20,938 nucleotides of DNA. It comes from Emmonsiellopsis sp. PD_33. Lineage: Eukaryota; Ascomycota; Eurotiomycetes; Onygenales; Ajellomycetaceae. The stretch lies in assembly GCA_032988165.1 (NCBI GenBank), contig JANTQF010000485.1, forward strand, positions 1 through 20,938. The letters are read 5' to 3'. The notes under the pieces were generated by a model, which saw only the letters and a program-made list of their open reading frames with translations, searched no databases and had not been told where the DNA came from. Shown here one piece after another: positions 1 through 10,236 of this stretch. Both the position numbers and the translations under genes were made by a program. The first letter of the stretch is position 1; each line of letters begins with the position of its first letter.

Positions 1-85
1 GTGTTCTTCTTCCAATCTTTCCGCCCTGTGGGTTCGTGCCTCCCCCCTTTCCCCAAACCCCCCTGCCCAAAAAAAAACCCAAAAA

Positions 86-112
86 CCCCCCCCCCCCCCC
101 CCCCCCCCCCCC
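86..112. repeat. 27-base poly-C homopolymer abutting the AUH stop codon
   Basis: An uninterrupted run of 27 C follows AAAAA. On the coding strand of the neighbouring gene it is a G run beginning with the last base of the TAG stop, so the 3' UTR would open with about 27 G. Its length may be unreliable because such runs are error-prone in sequencing, but it lies after the stop and does not affect the reading frame. The flanking bases 50-80 are also C/A-rich. Confidence 0.9.
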
Positions 113-1114
113 TATTTCCCCTTAAAATAAGGCTTCCTCTTCTCCGCAAACGCCTTGAGCGCCTCATACCTATCCTCCGTATCCACCACGCCCAAATACG
201 CCTGATTCTCCGCCACCTCGCCCTTCTCAAACCCCCGCACCGCAACCATCGCCTGCTTCAGCGCGACGGGCCCGCCCTCGCAAATATCCAACGCAAGCTT
301 GATACTCTCATGCAACACCTTCTCCCTCGCCGCGCCCGCCTGCCCCGCCTCCGCCTCCGTCACCTCCACCAACCGGTTACACAGCCCGATAAAGTACGAC
401 TCTGGCGCGCTGATCCGGCGGCCCGTGAGGATCATGTCTAGAGCGCGGTTCTCGCCGATTAGCCGCGGCAGGCGGTAGGTGCCGCCGGCGCCGGGGATGA
501 TTGCCAGGCGGGTCTCGGGGAGCCCGACGATGCTGGTTGAGCCGAAGACGCGCAGGTTGGTGGAGAGGGCGAGCTCGAGGCCGCCGCCTAGTGCCATCGA
601 GGAGATGGCGGTGATTGTGGGGATGGGGAGGGCGGCGAGGCGGGTGAATGTTTGGCGGAGTTGGGAGAGGAAGGCCTCTGTTCTATATGGGGTGGGTTAT
701 TGGTTAGTGATAGGGCGATTTGAATAGGCTGCCAATAAATTAAAACGGGTTTAAAACAACTCACTCCTCCCTCGTAAACCCAACCCTCTCCTTCAAATCC
801 GCACCGGCACAAAATGCCGCATCGACATCGCTAGCCAGCACCAGCGCCCTCGTCGGCCCATTGCCTTTCTCCTCCTCAATCGCCTCGATGTGCTTTCCCA
901 AGCTATCCAGCAGCTGGCGCGAAATCGCATTGCGCGCTTCTGGCCTGTTGAGTAGCAGGACCCGGATATGCCCTGCCCCCGGCGCGGGGATCTGCTGGAT
1001 GTTGATCACGGAACCCTGCGCGCTGCTGCCGTACAGCGTGCTGTTGGCGCGTGTCTGTTGGATGATGGCGAGCCGCCGCAGGGCGAAGGGGGAGGGGAGG
1101 AGGCGGCGAGACAT
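112..1114 (-). CDS. Mitochondrial enoyl-CoA hydratase/isomerase, AUH (methylglutaconyl-CoA hydratase) type
   Basis: Crotonase-fold enzyme predicted to hydrate an enoyl-CoA; the closest match from memory is AUH, which acts in mitochondrial leucine breakdown. Model: exons 1114..765 and 682..112, 306 aa. The 82-nt intron (683..764) has donor GTGAGT, a CTAAC branch site and acceptor TATAG; the nearer CAG at 680..678 would break the frame, whereas TATAG joins TREE to TEAFLSQLR. The N-terminus (MSRRLLPSPFALRRLAIIQQTRANS) is arginine-rich without acidic residues, as in a mitochondrial presequence. FCAGADLKER (about 101-110) and ALGGGLELAL (147-156) form the CoA/oxyanion region. E153 and E173 (in LPETRL) sit 20 residues apart, like the two catalytic glutamates of crotonase, so it should be active. 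Stop is TAG. An in-frame ATG at 1264 could add 50 residues. Exact substrate is inferred, since other enoyl-CoA hydratases look similar. Confidence 0.88.
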
Positions 1115-1504
1115 GGTATTTTGGTATAGGGGGGGGTTGGGTGAGGCTTGGAGAGGGTGGATGGGGCGAGCTGGTGCGGGAGGAGTTAAGGATGTTTGGT
1201 GATGTAACTGGTCGGTGGTTCGGGAGTTAGCTGTGGCTTGGCGCGGAGAGCTTCCCCGCCGCATATCCACGGATGCCGACCCCCCCCCTGAATAGGGAGT
1301 AGGATGGTGCTTAGGGGTGATCTGGATATCTCATTAATGTCCTTCGTTGATTCAGGTATGTTTATTTCAGTTACTACCCAAGATTAAGAGATAAGGAACT
1401 CATTGATTATATATCATTGTGCATGAGCAAACATTCCCACCATAAATCCTAAGTTATGTACAAGCAAGGGGTATATATACACGTATTCACAGCCATCTTC
1501 GTAG
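1115..1504. other. Intergenic region between two tandem minus-strand genes
   Basis: This stretch holds the promoter and leader of the AUH-type gene and the 3' end of the large gene to its right. Nothing coding is seen, apart from the possible in-frame AUH extension from an ATG at 1264. A perfect AT palindrome GTATATATAC lies at 1471..1480, just past the stop of the large gene, so it is probably part of that gene's 3' UTR. A C-run is present at about 1279-1287. Confidence 0.6.
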
Positions 1505-4500
1505 TTAGATCAAAATCTTGGGGCCAGCATCCACATATTCGCGAATTTCCTGGTCTGTAGGCCAGGGCGACAGCAGCTCCGTATCGTTTATAATTCGCTT
1601 CGCCTCCTGATAAAGGGGATCTGCCGGCTCGGTTGGGGATTCGGCATCTCCAAAACCATCCCAGTTGCCCTGGTCAATTTCCTCCATTTCCGGCGCAAAG
1701 GGTTCCGGTGTAGAAGACACATCCGTGCCGAACAAAGGTGCTTCGGACAGACTTGGCGATGATTCTAAACCAATCTCCAAAAACACCCTTATGGCAACCA
1801 CCACGCGGCGCATCATTCTATGGCCCCCCACACGCTCTCTAGCAATAGACTCAATGCCTGCCTCATTTTCACTTATCCACTGGAGAAGATCCACTAGTCC
1901 GTTGAAATCTTGGGCCAGCCCAAGCGCACGGACGAATGCGTGAAGTTGATCGGGCGATGGAATATCCACCACATTTGGTAGTGTAATAGGGAGTGAGTTA
2001 ACTGTGCTGCTCTTCAGACTTCCACTAGGCCGCGATAGTGGGGTGGGTTGTTTCTCATCCATCCCTACCACCCGTTTGAACAGGCGTTTAAGCAATTTAA
2101 TGCCACGTTTCACGACTTGGTGGAAGTTTGAGAACGCCCTTGGCGAGCTTAAAGAGCCCGAATCACCCTTCCTGTATATTTGAATCGTTTCCAAGCCCTT
2201 TCTAACACCTAACATGTCTCGTTGCGCTGCCAGAATGAGTCTGGCAAATGCAGAACAACAGATTGCAAACCCCTTGGTTTCGAGGGGAATATCGGCGCCC
2301 CGCATAATGTATACGATTTCCCCGACTTCCCACCACGCGATAACCGCTTCCATTGCAGTAGGTACGCCGTTCACGTAAGCATCCCTGTTTGAAGATAATC
2401 CTGACATCAGGTGATGCCAAGCGGGGGGGTATCGTATCATCCGTGACTTCATCAGTTGGACAGCCTGTCTGAGCGCTCTCGACTGGTGAAATACCGTGTC
2501 CATTGGAAAGTGTCCGGCTGGGATTTGCTGTTTGTCCGGCACCTTCTCAGCAAAAAGGATAGGGAATAGTTGCTGCAAGAGCAGAGGTTTCGAGCTTGTG
2601 GATGGTTCGTTTAATGTTCCAAATTTGCATAGATGGAAGATGAACGCTGCAAAAATATCTTGTGGAATTCCATCGAGACAATGGGCATTGAAAAAGTGAT
2701 CACCAGAAAGACCGGCAGCCAATGCATATTTGAACTCTTTGGGCATACTGCTGTCAAGGAGGTATTCTATTCCTGACTCGAAAGTCTTCGCATGGGTGAG
2801 AAGAAGGATAAACAATCTTCTAGACGGACGGACACCTTGTGAATGCATTTCACGAAGCAGATTATCCAAGGTTGGAGGTTCAGTGTGCACGTATATGACA
2901 TCCCGCGGTGATTTAGGTTCCGCAAATACCTCCTTCCCGTCACCTGGAACAGCATCCGCCGGGGATTTTGGATCGCGTTTTTGAGCAAGGCTATAAAAAA
3001 TAATCTTTTCCGCCATTGCAGAATATATGTCCTTATGAGGCGCGAGGCCGTTATCCTGGTAAGACAGAAAGCATGCCCATGCCTCTTTCAATGTCCTCGT
3101 AGCACGGATGCGAGCAGACCACACGGCGATCGGGATTTCGTCAGCGTTGGCCGTATATGTCTCTGTCAATTGCTTTGTGGCTGACGCTGGTAGTGAGGCT
3201 ATCCGTAAAGAAGCGGTGTCTGGAAGAATAATCCTCGTCTGGATGGTAGGGGTTTTATCTGTATCCCATCCAGCATAAACAGTAGCGGTTTGCTCCCATG
3301 GGGTCTTGGCGTATCCAGCTGCCGCCATATGTTGAATAGATTTCAATGCCCTGCTCTCGCTACCCTCATTGCCCCGCTCGAAATCAATGCCAAGTTTTTC
3401 CTCTTTCCAAGGAGGCCATGACTGTGCCTTGTAGTTTGCCCACTCTCGCTCCGAAGCTGTCTTCTTTTGGGCAAGTTGTATTTTAGTGATAGAATGGTAG
3501 CCTTTCCGGGTAACAATTAGAGGAGGATGAAATTTCGCCATTTCTCGCAAAAGCTGAAACTGTGCACGCTGCTGGCATTCAGCAAACAGGTAAGGTTTAC
3601 CTGGAGGTGGAACCGATATGAGGTTCAGGAATGTGTTATATAGAGAAGTGAGGCGCCGGGATTTCCTCTCGTACGCCATGTACGATAGCCCTTCAACAGA
3701 ATCCCGGCCGAGTATAGAGGTAATTAGCGTGGCAATGACTGGAAACGCCAGGGGCCCCACCTGTCGAGCATGGCGTAGGAGTCGGATTATAAGAATAACA
3801 AAGGTATTTTCATCGCCCGATTGATCCCAGGTATGGATTCTAGGCGAGAATCCGTTCACAACAGTCTGGATACTGTAATTTTCCTCAGCAGAGCCTCCAA
3901 TGTATCTAGCGCTTAAGGAAGAGACGGTCTGGTGCAGCAGTAGCCGGAAAACCGTACTATCGACGTCTGCTCTGCGAAGAATAAAAAGCAACACAAATAA
4001 TGGGACTCTGGCCCTTCCTGAAGAGGTATCGAGGATTTGTTCTTCGAAAACCTCGTAGCGCAATGCAGCCTTTAGCGTTCTGGAGGGGGTAAGTATCCAA
4101 GCCCAAACCATCACGTCTGCTGGCTCGTAGCCCCTCTTCGACAGGTATAGGAGTGTTTCATCGTCGAACACAGTGAGAAGAGCTTGATCTAACTCATTCT
4201 GGTCCGTTTGACTAGGGAATTGAGGGCTCCCCTGTTGTAGGAGGGGATGAACGACGCGGATATAATGGGCCACCACCGTCGCGAAACTCAAGCGCACCCG
4301 TTGTGGTTTTCGGAATGACGAAGAGAGTTTCGTTCGCCGGCGGGCGGTCGACTGGATTGGATCAAACCATGAACAGTCCGCGTGGTAGTGCTTCGGCCGC
4401 CCAAGCTCAACTTGACATCCACTATCTTCCAATGCCGATATCAAAACTTGTGAGGGAGTTTGCGGGGGCAGTTGCCTGGTGCGTTTTTTCGGCGTCCGCT

Positions 4501-4769
4501 GCTCTGTCGCATATTGCCGTGTGACCGTGAATTTGTGCAGGGAGCTCGAAAATAGGTGTGAGTGGAACCGAGGAGAGATTGATACTGCAAAGAGGAAAGG
4601 CTGCGGAAGGGAGAATCCATCCTTATCCCGGCGTGAGAACGAAGCTTCAAAGGGATTGTGGTCCAGGAAACCTCACCTGCAGTTGTGGCAACCAAAAACA
4701 GCTGGTAGCAACCCAGCTGGATCTCAAGCCCACCAGTCGGTTTGGAGCCCCAGTGCTAAGAGAGTACAT
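1505..4769 (-). CDS. Large unrecognised protein with mitochondrial presequence, possibly PPR-like
   Basis: Not recognised with certainty. The open frame 4672..1505 has no ATG near its beginning; a first exon at 4769..4677 supplies one. It ends CAG|GTGAGG, and a 76-nt intron (4601..4676) ends in a pyrimidine-rich TTCCGCAG. The joined frame gives 1062 aa. The first 63 residues contain no Asp or Glu and end in TRQY-AT (residues 58-63), which fits an R-3 type cleavage site after Y61; this strongly suggests import into mitochondria and supports the splice. The rest is helical-looking. Residues about 609-640 (LLREMHSQGVRPS followed by LFILLLTHAKTFESG) resemble a pentatricopeptide repeat, so a role in organellar RNA metabolism or translation is possible but unproven. 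The C-terminus is acidic. Tiny upstream ORFs begin at 4773, 4790 and 4807; the first overlaps the start. The main exon is near certain, the first exon less so. Confidence 0.72.
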
Positions 4770-4807
4770 CCATTGATTTGTCTAGGGCATGCCTACGCCG
4801 AGCCCAT
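4756..4807 (-). promoter_or_regulatory. Three minimal upstream ORFs before the PPR-like gene
   Basis: On the minus strand, ATG at 4807 reads MGSA-stop, ATG at 4790 reads MP-stop, and ATG at 4773 reads MDVLS-stop, ending at 4756. The last one overlaps the proposed main start at 4769 in another frame (sequence ATGGATG). If the transcript begins upstream of 4807, these would reduce or regulate initiation at 4769; if it begins downstream, they are irrelevant. Confidence 0.4.
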
Positions 4808-5527
4808 GCGCGACAAGAAAACGGGCAGGCGGCGGAGACGCAACAATGGCGGGTGAGGGGGATTCGGGTCCTTAGCGGCAATAACAGCGGTTCCCGGAGC
4901 TTCCCAGAGCTGGCGCATGTATCAATCGGGGATATCTAACAACGAGCGAGGGTTGGATGCAGTCCGCCGTCGTCGACTAAAAATTCCTGAAGCGGCTGCC
5001 GGATGCTGAGTCAGCAGCACGCGCGAAAATCGCAGGCGCGGTCACGTGGTCTGCCCCAAGCGGACCACGGGTTCCTGATCGCCGCCGGACTGGGAAGAGA
5101 ACGAACGACATCTCAGTTGGATGCCATCCTCAACCCGCCCTTGGTCTGTCTGTTTTGATCCGCTGTGGTTTTCGACTGTCCCGTCGCTTTATGCAGCACC
5201 CGTTGCTTGTTCTGTTGTTCCTGCGTGCCCAGTTGCCAGGCTTCTTGGTATCTGTCACGTCCTCTTCGCTCCCCTGCATGCTAGTCTAAATTCGCAAAAC
5301 TTCTGGCCTGCCCCCATCAGTCCAGCACGCCAACAGATTTCTCTTGACAACGAGAGCTCCCCGTGTGGCGCAACCCGAGCCCGAGCGGTCGCGTTATATG
5401 CTTCCAGAGACCCCCTTTGTCCTTGTGTCCTCCGATCCTTCCAACGCGAAGCACCCGAAGTTGGATGCGCAGTAGAGCACCGCATCCATCAGAGTGCTTG
5501 ATCGGTCTAGATCTAGCTGGAGCCAGC
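4770..5527. other. Divergent promoter region between the PPR-like gene and the nuclear-protein gene
   Basis: 758 bases shared by two genes that point away from each other. The right part (about 5120-5527) is pyrimidine-rich on the plus strand, as in fungal leaders, but has several ATGs (5121, 5189, 5278, 5398, 5465). The ATG at 5121 opens a 126-codon frame ending at 5501 that resembles no known protein. The ATG at 5465 is in frame with the downstream gene. No tRNA or repeat is seen. Confidence 0.55.
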
Positions 5528-8304
5528 ATGGAGACCAATAATTCAGTCGCAACTGCGACCACAAATGGGCAGCTTGCCTCTCCTCAGATGGAATCGGACT
5601 CGGCTTCATCCCTCACCCCCGGGAAACGAAAACGCGTCTCTAGCCCTGAACAAGAATCTTCCAAGGACGACGGGATCTCCACTCTATCCGAGACGCCGAA
5701 AAAGGAATCGCTAGATCAAATTCTGAAGGACCTCTTGCAGGTTTTGGCGAAGTGAGTCCTTGAAATATTTCTCCCAAGTCTTCCCCGGATACAACACATC
5801 AGAACTCATCGGCTCATCTCTTAATCCCCCCTCACAGATACGATTCAGACCTGGGCATTCTTACACACCCCCTTCCCTCGCATTCCATTATCGAGCCGGA
5901 CTGTAAACGCGCGAAACTCGCGGATTCTACAGGCGATTCGCAAACGATACAGTCGAAAATCGCTTCCGGCAAATACAGGTCTATACAATCGGTTATAGAC
6001 GATGTAGAAATCGCTTCCATTCAGGTCGTCAAGCAACAGCGTGAGGCAGAAAACTCTACAACCGGGTCAACGAACCTCCGATCTCCCAATGAATTGGTCA
6101 ACTTGTCTCGCATATTCAAAAAACATTTGGATAACTTTATTCTTCGCAGCCCCTTCCAAGGCTCGTCCCTAGTAAAGGATGAGTCCCGCGGCAGCAGCAA
6201 GAGCGAGGCTGAGAATAAGGACAACATTAAGAAAGCATACAACAGAGAGGATAAAATGGTCCTAACACTCTTCGGAAATGCCCCTCGTGGTAGGCATCTT
6301 TTTTCAAGTCTACAGCAAACGAGCCCAGACGCACAGGATTCTCTTTCTGGGGATGAAACCAACAGCGTGGGGATCCAGACCAGCGTCAACGAAACCTCTT
6401 TGCCGAATGGGATTAGCATTTCTAAAGTTATTCCGTTCAATGTGAAAAGCGTGGAATCGGATAAAAAGAACTCGAGGACATTGGCGGATGTATTCCCGCC
6501 TCGCCCAACGCTCCCTCAACTACAACCTCCCCGAAAAGCACGGCCTTCAAAGAGCTCCAATGCCACTTGGCTTGACTCGTACGATGTCGTCGCAGCTGTC
6601 AAATCCTTATCTCATGAGAAACGAGGTTATAGTTATACACCCCTTCCTTCAGGTCACTGGCTTCATTACGCTTATGAACCTTCGATCCGACCCGGGAACA
6701 GAAGGCACAGGAGCGATGCTAATATCGGGAGAGGATTGTCGAAACCTTTTCAGAATTCATTAGACGATGGGAATGCAACGTTTCGCGGTGTCTATTCGTC
6801 ATTTGCGCCGTCATTTGATAGCTCTGGGGCCGTTATCCCCGAGGATGCGAAAGAGCAAATCTGGTGGGACAAATCGGGTATGAAACGTATGCACGCATTG
6901 TTATCGGCTGAAAATGAGTCAGACGTCAAACAGATAGACACCCCAAGCCAAGGCTCAGAAATACAGCCATTGGATGAAACCAGCCTTGAAGAATTGGTCA
7001 AGTCATATGAGCCCGACGCTGATATAGAGATGGACATTGAACAACCGGAAAATACTGATGGCGAAAGTAACGAAAAGGATTTGGAAGAAGTACTGGAACA
7101 CATTTCTGATCTTTTACGCACATTAAATTCCTATCGCCAAATTCGAAATCTTGCAACCTCAGGACAACCTGCCTCCGGGAAGCAGGCAGACGAACCAACA
7201 GCAGCTTCAGATGCAACTACGCCCTCTTCCGAAGAACTTACGGTATACGAAACACTGAAGACGAGTTTATCCGCGATGGTAGCCACTCTGCCCCCTTATG
7301 CTGTGTCGAAACTTGATGGAGATCAACTAGCAGAGTTAAATATCAGCAAAAAGATCTTACTAGAAAGCGCTGACTATCCTGGCACAATGGAAGAAGACGA
7401 CTATACCATACAACAGAAGCAAATGCCCAGAGTTTCGCAAGTGCCTAATGTTGCCCGAACCCCAACACCAAACATGCATCAATCACGGACATCGCCATAC
7501 CAAACGCCACCTGCGGCAAATGTTCCTTTGCAAAGAGGTTATCCATCAAATCCTCGAGCAAAACCCATTCCAATGAATCATCCGTCTGCCTATGGAGCGA
7601 GACCACCGTCCGCATCTATGCATTACCCTCCCAACAACTCTCCTCAGCCCTACAATCCGTCACGACAACCCATTCAACGCCCAAGCTATGGGCAACCTCA
7701 ATTCCCACAGCATGGGACCCCGCAACAATATACTCCAAGTAGCATACTTCAGCAATTCCAGAGACCTGTTCAGAATGGAGCTGTGCCCTACCCTTCGCAG
7801 CGAATAGCCTCTCCCGCCCAGGGCTCCCCTCAACCATACCCCCATCGATCGAGTCAACCACCCTATCCACAGCGTCCGCAAGATGGCCCATATAGTGCAG
7901 CCCCGGGTGGCCCACCCAACGCGTCTCCCCAACGGCACGCCAGCTTCGGTGCTTCCCCCCAGCGCCATCCGTACATGACCTCTACCCCAAACAACCCACA
8001 GCAGCCACGATATTTCCAGCAACAAACGCCACAGCCACCTCACTTTCCAAACTTCCCAAACTCCCAAGCGAGTCCCGCACCCGGCAACGGAGGGTACTCG
8101 AATACTGCAGCTGCAATCACATATGCACGTAGCGCGGCCGAACAAGCAGCCCTAATGGATCGGAACAAAGCGCAACTGGCTGAACACCAGCGCCAAAATT
8201 CCGGAACCCCACAACCGGTATCCTCGAATGGCCAGTTTACGCCAAATACTCGGCAAAATGGCACGCCGGTGGGAGTTGGAGGTACCTCTGGATCCACACA
8301 ATGA
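5528..8304 (+). CDS. Large conserved-looking nuclear protein, Pro/Gln-rich C-terminus, function unknown
   Basis: 896 aa from exons 5528..5751 and 5838..8304. The 86-nt intron has donor GTGAGT and acceptor CTCACAG and restores LAKYDSDLG. A basic cluster GKRKR (32-36) looks like a nuclear localisation signal. A block from about residue 288 (RTLADVFPPRPTLPQLQPP) to 425 (IWWDKSGMKRMHALL) has the dense aromatic/Pro pattern of a conserved domain, including SGHWLHYAYEPS and FRGVYSSFAPSF. Residues about 445-490 are acidic, followed by a likely amphipathic helix (LEEVLEHISDLLRTLNSYR, about 490-508). From about 600 to the end it is low-complexity Pro/Gln/Ser with PQ and PYP motifs, likely disordered. 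This layout suggests a transcription or chromatin factor, but I cannot name the family. An in-frame ATG at 5465 would add 21 residues. The stop is TGA. Confidence 0.85.
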
Positions 8305-10236
8305 TTTGATCGGGGAGGGAACACATACATAGTCAGATGAAAACCTCGTCGACCAAAGCCATTGGCAGTGAAAGAAAAAAAAGTAAAAAGTCTCGCTTTT
8401 GAGTTGGAACGGCGGCAGGAAAGGGGGAAAACATATCATCTGTCTAGTATTTTTTTTTGTTTATTAGAATTGTTTTTCATTTTCTTTTACTTCATCCATT
8501 GAAGCTGTTTCTTCTCTTGTCGTTTCTATGGCATTCAGCAGAGTATTAGGTCACCTTTTTATTCATTATCAAACTTTTGTTCTAACTAATAAATTCGGCA
8601 GTTCTTTACATTCTTTTGCTTCTCCCCACTTCTTTTTGTTCTCTGTCTGACCTCTTTAGGTTTTCCTTGCATATTTATTCCAGTGAGCAAGCAACCCTTT
8701 GAATGTAAATTGGGGGAAAAGAAAAATCAAAAGAATGGCTTTAGTTGATTATTACATTTACAACATTTTCTTTTTTATGTGACAATACGAATTGGGGGGG
8801 TTCAGGTCGGGTCAGGTCGGGTTCTATTTCGTCGTTACTGTACCTACCGTATCTACCACTATGGTTCAGATACAAACAACTCTTGTTTCGTGCCTTTCCA
8901 CGGCGCATAGCGCATATGGGGATGGATGCATGAACAAAAGACCGGCGGAATCGACAATAATTGCTTTATTCGTAATTTTGAGGCTGTTCACGTTCGTCGG
9001 TCTGGTTGGTCGGTTTATTTTCTGATTAAACAGCGTACATAAATCGTAGGCTATCTATCCATCTATGTATCTATTGGAAGCGAAATGATGGGCTTCGATG
9101 GAGAGGGGGGGCTTCGTGTGTGTTGTATGGATGAGTTGATACCATTAGTTGAAATTTTTTTGAGAAAGAGAAGGAATGAATGTTAGACTAAATTCTTGCT
9201 CTTGAGCATATTTTCATTTCCAAACTGGGGTTTCAGGATTTTGTTGTTTGATGTTAATAATCAAACCCCCCCCCGTCCAAGAGTTCAATGATAAAACGCC
9301 GGACCCTCCAATAACCTTCCACATGCCCCCAATATCGAGAAGAATATCGCCAATTGAATCCAACCACATTGATTCAGGAAAATGCAAACTAGCAATTCGA
9401 TTAATAGCGGTATGTAAGTAATGTAATAAGACACAAAGCCACCCGAAACGCTATGCAGATATGTCAATAGGTATAGATCATAAGAAATCCCCGCTGCCCA
9501 ACCCCATCAATCCAAAACGAAAAGAAGCTATGGGATAGACATAAATAGATAGAGACAGAAGATCTGACCACCACCACCAAATGCACCGCGCTATGAAAAT
9601 GAATGGACGGATATATTTCCGAATGTTGTTTTTTGAACCGAACCCAGCCATTCCCAATACCATTTCCCATTCCCACCCCTAATCCTTCCCTTTTTTTGAC
9701 TCCGTAATATAACTCCGCATGCCCAAGTGAAAAATATAGCACATGCATGTACGTGTTAGTGCCAATTTTCTCCCCGTCCAGCGGGTTATATTAGATATTT
9801 TTTTTTCGTTCCCATCCTTTCCTTCCTGTCCTTCGGGTTTTGAAATGGCTAAAGCAAAGGCAAAGGCTGTTGTGTGGTGGTTTCTGGAGTAAGAAATGAC
9901 ATGAAGTGAATAAACAAGGATGGAGAGGTGAAGACAGGTAGGAATAGTAGGTAGGTGGGTGGTGGAAACACCTTCCTTTTTGCAAAACCCAGATGTGTGG
10001 TCAAACAGATAGGGTACGAGGATATAAACGACGAAAAGAAAGTATGGGATGAGAGAATAAAAAAAAATCGCAGGCTATGTACTTCGTATATGGATAGATG
10101 AATGAATGTTCGCAGCTGAATGCAAAAGCGACGTTAGGCGACAAAGCCGAAGTAATAAAATGTAGACGCGCCGATAAATTAGTTGGCATAAAAAGGCGTT
10201 AAATCGAAATTCGTTATTCGTCATTCATGACCTTCG
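8305..10236. other. Intergenic region between two convergent genes; no gene found
   Basis: 1.93 kb holding the 3' ends of the flanking genes. It is T-rich on the plus strand at 8440-8780, with an AATAAA-type signal in CTAATAAATT near 8588. It contains a 10-bp tandem duplication (8802-8821), imperfect TATC repeats near 9050-9075 and a nine-C run near 9266. Short open frames here lack any splice-extendable or family-like pattern. A 60-codon hydrophobic minus-strand frame at 9285-9467 is the only one with biased composition and is judged spurious. Confidence 0.6.
8802..8821. repeat. Exact 10-bp tandem duplication
   Basis: TCAGGTCGGG occurs twice in immediate succession, preceded by GGGGGGGT and followed by T. 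It is a small tandem duplication in non-coding DNA, probably from replication slippage, with no evident function. Confidence 0.9.

Noticed and set aside
1..441. Plus-strand open frame over the AUH gene
   Set aside because: It is antisense to a clear enoyl-CoA hydratase exon and contains poly-Pro from the C run.
678..680. CAG at 680..678 as the acceptor of the AUH intron
   Set aside because: It shifts the reading frame. The acceptor TATAG ending at 683 keeps the frame and the conserved sequence.
5121..5501. 126-codon plus-strand frame upstream of the nuclear-protein gene
   Set aside because: Composition is Pro/Ser/Ala/Cys read-through of pyrimidine-rich DNA with no domain pattern. It is more likely leader sequence or promoter; at most an upstream ORF.
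9285..9467. Minus-strand 60-codon hydrophobic frame, possibly a small membrane protein
   Set aside because: It does not begin in a recognisable leader, sits in T-rich intergenic DNA where hydrophobic codons arise by chance, and matches no family I know.
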